A DNA stretch of 20,645 nt. Origin: Haplomitrium mnioides (Eukaryota; Marchantiophyta; Haplomitriopsida; Calobryales). Below the pieces are notes generated by a model. The model saw only the letters and a program-made list of their open reading frames with translations. It was not told the origin of the DNA and did not search any database. This document shows, one piece after another, positions 18,438 through 20,645 of the stretch. The stretch covers positions 1-20,645 of the forward strand of contig JBNGIS010016502.1 in the NCBI GenBank assembly GCA_049999725.1. Reading direction: 5' to 3'. A program made the translations under genes and the position numbers. Each line of letters opens with the position of its first letter. Positions within the stretch are counted from its first letter, which is position 1.

Positions 18438-18790
18438 CCAATCAAACTTTTGATGGATGTATCGGTAAAGGCTATTGGAGGAGTGTTGCAACAAGAATGG
18501 GAAGATGGTTGGCACCATATTGCCTTCTTTTCTAGGAAGTTGAGAGACACTGAGCAAAACTACCACACTACAGAGTGGGAAGAATTGGCGATTGTGCTCT
18601 CAACCAAACATTGGAAGCATTATCTGGGAGACAATGAGTTTATTGTCGAAACCGACCATAAATGTCTAATCTATCTAGAAACTCAAAAGGAGCTCTCAAA
18701 ATGACAAATTCATTGGGCGGAGTAGCGACAACGGTTCTATATGAAGATGGTATATGTGGAAGGAAAATGACAAATTGCAGATGCCTTGAC
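18438..18790 (+). pseudogene. RNase H domain
   Basis: It degrades the RNA strand of the RNA-DNA hybrid. MDVSVKAIGGVLQQ supplies the first Asp, IAFFSRKLRDTEQNYHTTEWEELA the Glu and ETDHKCL the later Asp, as in Ty3/gypsy RNase H. The frame is shared with reverse transcriptase. After the stop at 18702 the same frame still reads QIHWAE and FYMKMVYVEGK, stop, QIADALTRMP, the usual link to integrase, with stops at 18723 and 18768. Confidence 0.85.
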
Positions 18791-18939
18791 CCGCATGCCT
18801 CAACTCAACATCTTGTCAGAAATCATAATTCATCTTACTTGGTGGACGGAATGTTGGCTGCAACAAAAGAAGATAAGGAGATCATTGCCGTACAACAAAA
18901 GAATCTAGTGAAAGAGGTGAGAGGATTAATTTTCTTCCA

Positions 18940-20010
18940 AGGCAAGGTATGGGTTCCTAAGGGTGTTAAGCTTCACTCTAAGGTTTTCTATGAAGCACAT
19001 GATTTGGCAATTAGTGGACATGTTGGAATTGAGAAAACTTTGGACAATCTTCAACGAGTCTATTATTGGCTTAAGATGCATCAAGATGTAGAGACCTATG
19101 TTCGGAGTTGTTTGGCTTGTCAACAAAACAAAGCGACTAACCTTAAACGTGGAGGTTTATTACAACCGTTTCCATTCCCAAATCGACGATGGGAACATGT
19201 GAGTATGGATATTGTGTGTGAGTTACCACGTACTTCTACAAGTTATGATGCTATTGTTGTTTTTGTGGATAAACTGAGCAAAATGATTCATATTTGTCTG
19301 ACTACCAAATCAGTGACATCACCGGAGTTAGCATGAATTTATTTGGAAATTGTGTACTCTCATCATGGTATCTCTAAAGTGATTATCTCCGACCGCGACA
19401 CTCAATTTACCAGCATGTTTTGGCGCACAATATTTGGTCTTCTCAAAACCAAATTGGCTATGTCTACTACTTATCACCTTGAATCGGATGGTCAAACTAA
19501 ACGGGCCAACCGCACTATTGAAGGCATGTTGCAAGCTTTTACTTTGGAAGAATAAGAAGAATGGGATTGGTTGCTACCTCTGGTGGAGTTCTCTTACAAT
19601 AACTCCATCAACAGCTCTACACGAGCCACGCCTTTCTTTTTGATGTATGGTGAGCATCCAACTACTCTATCTAATCTTCATCCTGTATCAACCTCTAAGA
19701 GTCCAGCTACCGATGATTTCCTCTATCGGCTATACCATTGCATCCAATGTGATAAGGAAAAACTTGCAGCTGCTCGTAATCGCCAAAAACAATATGTTGA
19801 TGCTCATTGTCGCAAAGTGACCTTTGCTATAGGTGACCAAGTGTGGCTCTCTACATCCAATCTTCCTTTGCTTCGCTCTCGTAAGCTATTTGTTTGCTTT
19901 ATTGGACCATTTGCTATTACTGCTCGCATTGGTAAAGTGGCCTATCAACTTGTTTTACCTTCTCACATGAAGATTCATCCGGTCTTTCATATCTCTTTAT
20001 TACATGCTTT
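18940..20010 (+). pseudogene. Integrase with catalytic Glu replaced by Lys
   Basis: It joins the new DNA copy to the genome. The HHCC zinc finger is intact (HDLAISGH at about 19000-19020, CLACQQ at about 19109-19126). In the core, Asp 1 is in MDIVCELP (19208-19210) and Asp 2 in ISDRDTQF (19391-19393). The third catalytic position, 35 residues later in DGQTKRANRTIE, is Lys (AAA at 19499-19501), where the family has Glu; GAA to AAA is one G to A change. Stops at 19334 and 19553 interrupt the core. The C-terminal GPY/F module (FIGPFAITARIGKVAYQL) is intact. Confidence 0.88.
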
Positions 20011-20079
20011 TGTCCCTCGCTCTACCACCTTCACTTGTAACCAAGAACCCTCTCCACCACCTGAGCTTATTGATGGTCA

Positions 20080-20281
20080 TGAGGAATTTGAGGTGGAACA
20101 GCTCTTGAAGAAACACACACGTCGTCGAGGCCATCGTGAGATTGTGGAGTACTTGGTTTGTTGGAAGGGCTACCCTCTTTATGAAGCTACTTGGGAGCCA
20201 TTGGCGAATTTGGCCAATGCATCTGCACTTGTTCACTCTTTTGAGAACTCTCTTACTCGCAACGAAGACATTGCCTCGTAA
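20080..20281 (+). pseudogene. C-terminal chromodomain of element B pol
   Basis: The segment EEFEVEQLLKKHTRRRGHREI onward has the chromodomain pattern: a first strand FEVEQLL, then YLVCWKGYPLYEATWEP with the two conserved Trp, and a C-terminal helix (ALVHSFENSL). In chromoviruses this module binds methylated histone or other chromatin marks and biases where the element lands. It sits in the last open 236-codon segment (19571-20281), itself undamaged. The stop is the TAA at 20279-20281. Confidence 0.88.
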
Positions 20282-20293
20282 AAGAGGGAGGAT
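20280..20293 (+). other. Polypurine tract before the 3' LTR
   Basis: AAAAGAGGGAGGAT lies directly before TGTAACGG of the 3' LTR and overlaps the pol stop codon. It is the usual plus-strand primer site. Confidence 0.85.
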
Positions 20294-20645
20294 TGTAACG
20301 GTCACTAACTTTAGTAAGCTATATTAGCTAAAAATAATGTCAACTATGTCTAGAAAGTTATTACTAAGTTAGAGTAGAAAAAAAAATTGCTATTATAAAG
20401 AGATGGACACGTAGCACAAGGAGAGAAAGTCAACGAATTAAAGTGAAAGAGGGAGTCTAGATAGACTACTTTAGAAGAGGATGAGGACACGTGGCAAATA
20501 GAGAATTAAAGTAAAGAGAAGGTTCTAAAGATAAGGACACGTGGCAAAAGAAGAACTAGAGAGATGGAAGGTTCTAAGGATAAGGACACATGGCAGATGG
20601 AGAACAAAAGTAAAGGGTGGTCCAATTAGAGTGAGAGAGAAAAGA
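20294..20645 (+). repeat. 3' LTR of element B (partial, cut by window end)
   Basis: It starts TGTAACGGTCACTAACTTTAG and matches the first ~350 bp of the 5' LTR with about 5% differences, several of them CpG to TpG or CpA. The four ABRE-type motifs are at 20407, 20487, 20537 and 20586. The window ends before the TATA box, so the right end and the target-site duplication cannot be seen. Confidence 0.93.

Larger units (their letters stand above)
16860..20281 (+). pseudogene. pol: pol polyprotein of element B, broken
   Basis: Pol provides the enzymes for reverse transcription and integration. Frame 0 runs from about 16860 to 18800, then another frame to 20281. In-frame stops at 17223, 17511, 18435, 18702, 18723, 18768, 19334 and 19553 mostly sit where Trp (TGG), Arg (CGA) or Gln (CAA) is expected. 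Paired indels cluster at 17160-17200, and a frameshift lies near 18800-18830. Parts: protease about 16950-17200, reverse transcriptase 17577-18200, RNase H 18450-18700, integrase 18940-20000, chromodomain 20090-20250. The final TAA overlaps the polypurine tract, leaving no 3' spacer. Confidence 0.9.
14805..20645 (+). mobile_element. Ty3/gypsy chromovirus, element B (non-autonomous by decay)
   Basis: The whole element: 5' LTR, initiator-Met primer site, 526-bp leader, gag, pol in the order protease, reverse transcriptase, RNase H, integrase, chromodomain, then polypurine tract and a 3' LTR cut by the window end. Domain order with integrase last and a terminal chromodomain defines Ty3/gypsy chromoviruses, which use the chromodomain to steer integration to marked chromatin. 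The coding region carries at least nine stops and several frameshifts, so it makes no functional polyprotein. Confidence 0.92.

Noticed and set aside
18662-18800. Separate gene start at 18662
   Set aside because: The first ~45 codons are the wrong frame of the RNase H to integrase linker; the real pol frame there is frame 0 and the integrase frame takes over only near 18800-18830.

Overview
The window looks like a repeat-rich, gene-poor stretch of a land-plant nuclear genome. The evidence is Ty3/gypsy chromoviruses with a C-terminal chromodomain, a primer-binding site of the initiator-Met tRNA type (TGGTATCAGAGC), GT-AG introns, a long AT-rich satellite and strong signs of CpG decay. I cannot name the species. 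Nothing looks bacterial, and I found no intact cellular gene, tRNA or rRNA.

Layout. Positions 1-2740 hold a G+C- and CpG-rich block without a recognisable gene, including a tandem duplication of a ~272-bp unit (1247-1745), grading into AT-richer repeat-like sequence. Positions 2755-4172 hold a decayed, unrecognised gene on the minus strand (two exons, one 489-bp intron, a basic linker, one stop and one frameshift). A 100-N assembly gap (4337-4436) separates it from a divergent plus-strand pseudogene (4479-7643). That one resembles the transposon-associated DUF7869 family, with a phase-consistent 763-bp intron and an acidic C-terminus. Both introns and the 3' flank of the second gene (8152-8447) carry one family of short palindromes with a CGCG/CGCA/CGTG centre, whose arms differ between copies yet stay self-complementary.

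Positions 8695-12995 are a satellite of about 50 monomers of ~85 bp, each centred on a dyad like TATCACATGTGATA. The satellite abuts a nest of Ty3/gypsy elements. Innermost in age is element C, minus strand: a 3' LTR (12996-13461) plus the end of integrase and the chromodomain (13474-13860). It is interrupted at 13861 by element A, plus strand: LTR, primer site and leader, with an apparent internal deletion (13861-14804). Element A seems to be interrupted at 14805 by element B, plus strand: 5' LTR 14805-15371, gag, pol, chromodomain, polypurine tract, and a 3' LTR cut by the window end.

How the parts work together: element B keeps the full chromovirus order (gag with zinc knuckle, protease, reverse transcriptase, RNase H, integrase, chromodomain), but stops, frameshifts and lost catalytic residues (protease DFGA, integrase Glu to Lys) mean it cannot act by itself. 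The LTRs carry three or four ~50-bp direct repeats, each with a G-box/ABRE-like ACACGTGGCA, which suggests stress- or abscisic-acid-type control while the family was active. The leader holds a short ORF shared by elements A and B, with many synonymous differences; it is the most testable sign of an extra gene product.
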